A DNA stretch of 44,254 bases. Origin: Bacillota bacterium (GTDB taxonomy: Bacteria > Bacillota > Bacilli > Bacillales > Cytobacillaceae). Position 1 is the stretch's first letter; each line of letters starts with the position of its first letter. Of this stretch, positions 43,504-44,254 are shown one piece after another. Location of the stretch: assembly GCA_030705955.1 (NCBI GenBank), contig JAUZPL010000034.1, positions 1 to 44,254 of the forward strand, in the 5' to 3' direction. The notes under the pieces were generated by a model, which saw only the letters and a list, made by a program, of their open reading frames with translations, did no database searches and was not told where the DNA came from. A program made the position numbers and the translations under genes.

Positions 43504-43742
43504 AGGCTGTCGAAAAACATTCGATAGCCTTTAATTTCATTCATTTTCTTTAATTATTCTCCGCGTTAATTTGTTGCAATATAATTAGTACATAAGCTTT
43601 TAAACAGGTCTGTTGATTTCCGCTCCAGTCGCTCGCTTTCCGCGGGCGTGACGGGGAGCTTCCTCGGCGCTGATGCGCCTGCGGGATCTCCCCAGCCCCG
43701 TACTCCCGCAGGAGTCGAGCGCCTTCCGCTCCAATCAACAGA
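43504..43742 (-). repeat. Dispersed structured repeat, right copy (complete)
   Basis: Positions 43610-43741 are a GC-rich core of 132 bases bounded by CTGTTGATT and AATCAACAG, with inner palindromic parts such as GGCGCTGATGCGCC and ACGGGG...CCCCGT. Positions 43504-43609 are an AT-rich tail with AAGCTTTTAAACAG, CCGCGTTAATTTGT and the hairpin AGGCTGTCGAA...TTCGATAGCCT. The tail and core edge match the left copy at 1-157 in inverted orientation. An open frame across the core has no family resemblance and is rejected. It resembles a non-autonomous element or REP-like repeat. Confidence 0.8.
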
Positions 43743-43778
43743 GTGTTTTTCAATTAAGACTTTCAGCTCTACTAATTA

Positions 43779-44254
43779 ATGTATTTTGATGACTTAAACA
43801 AGTCGATTGAAGAGGATAACTTAAACACGAAAAAAAAGCTATTAAAAGAAAAAGAGGAAATGAAAGAAACTAAGGCAATTCGAGTAAGTACAACTTACCC
43901 TGAATGTGGTTTTATGTCCCATGAAAATAAACAAGAAATGTTCTGTTACCTTGCCACCGAACTACAGACATGAAGTTTAATATAATTACGGACGTATATA
44001 TTACTCCTTGTAATGTTCATGATTCCGTTCCATATCTTAGTCGGTTGGACCAAAACTACAACCCGTGATGGATATAGAGAATAAAGTCTGATTCGAAGAA
44101 GTGTATGAACTGTCCATTACTTTTCCAATGTACACGCTCAAAAAATAAGGTAAAAGTTGTAACACGACATGTATGGGAGGAGCATAAGGAAAAGGTAAGG
44201 TTGAATCGCTTATCCAAATCGGGAAAGATGCTTTATAAATTTAAAAAGGAAAAA
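43779..44254 (+). pseudogene. Decayed IS1182-family transposase
   Basis: Translated pieces in different frames match the IS1182 type. 43779-43951 carries YFDDLNKSIEEDN and IRVSTTYPECGFM. After a one-base loss near 43951, the next frame reads CHRTTDMKFNIITDVYITP and NVHDSVPYLSRLD. Near 44043 the frame changes again to TTTRDGYRE. From 44087 to the window end it reads SDSKKCMNCPLLFQCTRSKN and RHVWEEHKEKVRLNRLS. About a hundred residues expected between SVPYLSRLD and TTTRDGYRE are missing, including much of the catalytic region. The N-terminus is also absent, cut near the adjacent repeat. It runs past the window edge. Confidence 0.82.

Noticed and set aside
43550-43753. A 67-codon open frame on the minus strand across the GC-rich repeat
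   Set aside because: It is a by-product of the GC-rich palindromic repeat, has no RBS in good position and no resemblance to any family.

Overview
The window is a low-GC chromosomal segment from an endospore-forming member of the Bacillaceae (Bacillus sensu lato). The evidence is the gene order, the protein families, the PyrR attenuators, the T-box, and the sporulation genes spoIIGA, sigE, sigG, spoVD and spoVE. Every intact gene is on the minus strand, so the biological order runs from the right end of the window to the left. I do not assign a genus.

Read from right to left, the layout is as follows. (1) 43.5-44.25 kb is a junk boundary: a decayed IS1182-family transposase on the plus strand, a GC-rich dispersed repeat, and a terminator left by whatever lies upstream. 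(2) 24.2-43.4 kb is the division and cell wall (dcw) cluster: mraZ, rsmH, ftsL, pbpB, spoVD, murE, a possible 42-codon ORF, mraY, murD, spoVE, murG, murB, divIB, ylxW, ylxX, sbp, ftsA, ftsZ. Internal terminators follow spoVD, spoVE and murB, and one follows ftsZ. (3) 21.3-24.1 kb is the sporulation sigma-factor block spoIIGA-sigE-sigG. It has a Spo0A-type promoter with a 22-bp spacer before spoIIGA, and a SigF/SigG-type promoter plus an RBS-sequestering hairpin before sigG. (4) 17.2-21.1 kb is the ylm block ylmC, pgeF, ylmE, sepF, ylmG, ylmH, divIVA, which handles Z-ring support, pole targeting and housekeeping. (5) 14.0-17.2 kb is ileS with its own promoter and an isoleucine T-box leader. (6) 12.2-13.9 kb is ylyA, lspA, ylyB. 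(7) 0.2-12.2 kb is the de novo UMP operon pyrR-pyrP-pyrB-pyrC-carA-carB-pyrK-pyrD-pyrF-pyrE. It has one strong promoter and three PyrR attenuators.

The order matches Bacillus subtilis closely, except that nothing lies between ftsZ and spoIIGA (bpr in B. subtilis) or between sigG and ylmC (ylmA in B. subtilis). No plainly new system is present. The most unusual items are a single in-frame TGA that interrupts carB at codon 256; a pair of inverted copies of a structured, about 240-bp repeat at the two window edges, with tails facing the gene cluster; several conserved-looking hairpins and operators in sporulation and division intergenic regions; and the small ORF between murE and mraY. Several starts were moved from the longest reading frame to the start supported by an RBS and by family alignment. 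TTG starts are frequent (pyrD, pyrR, sigG, spoIIGA, sepF, murD).
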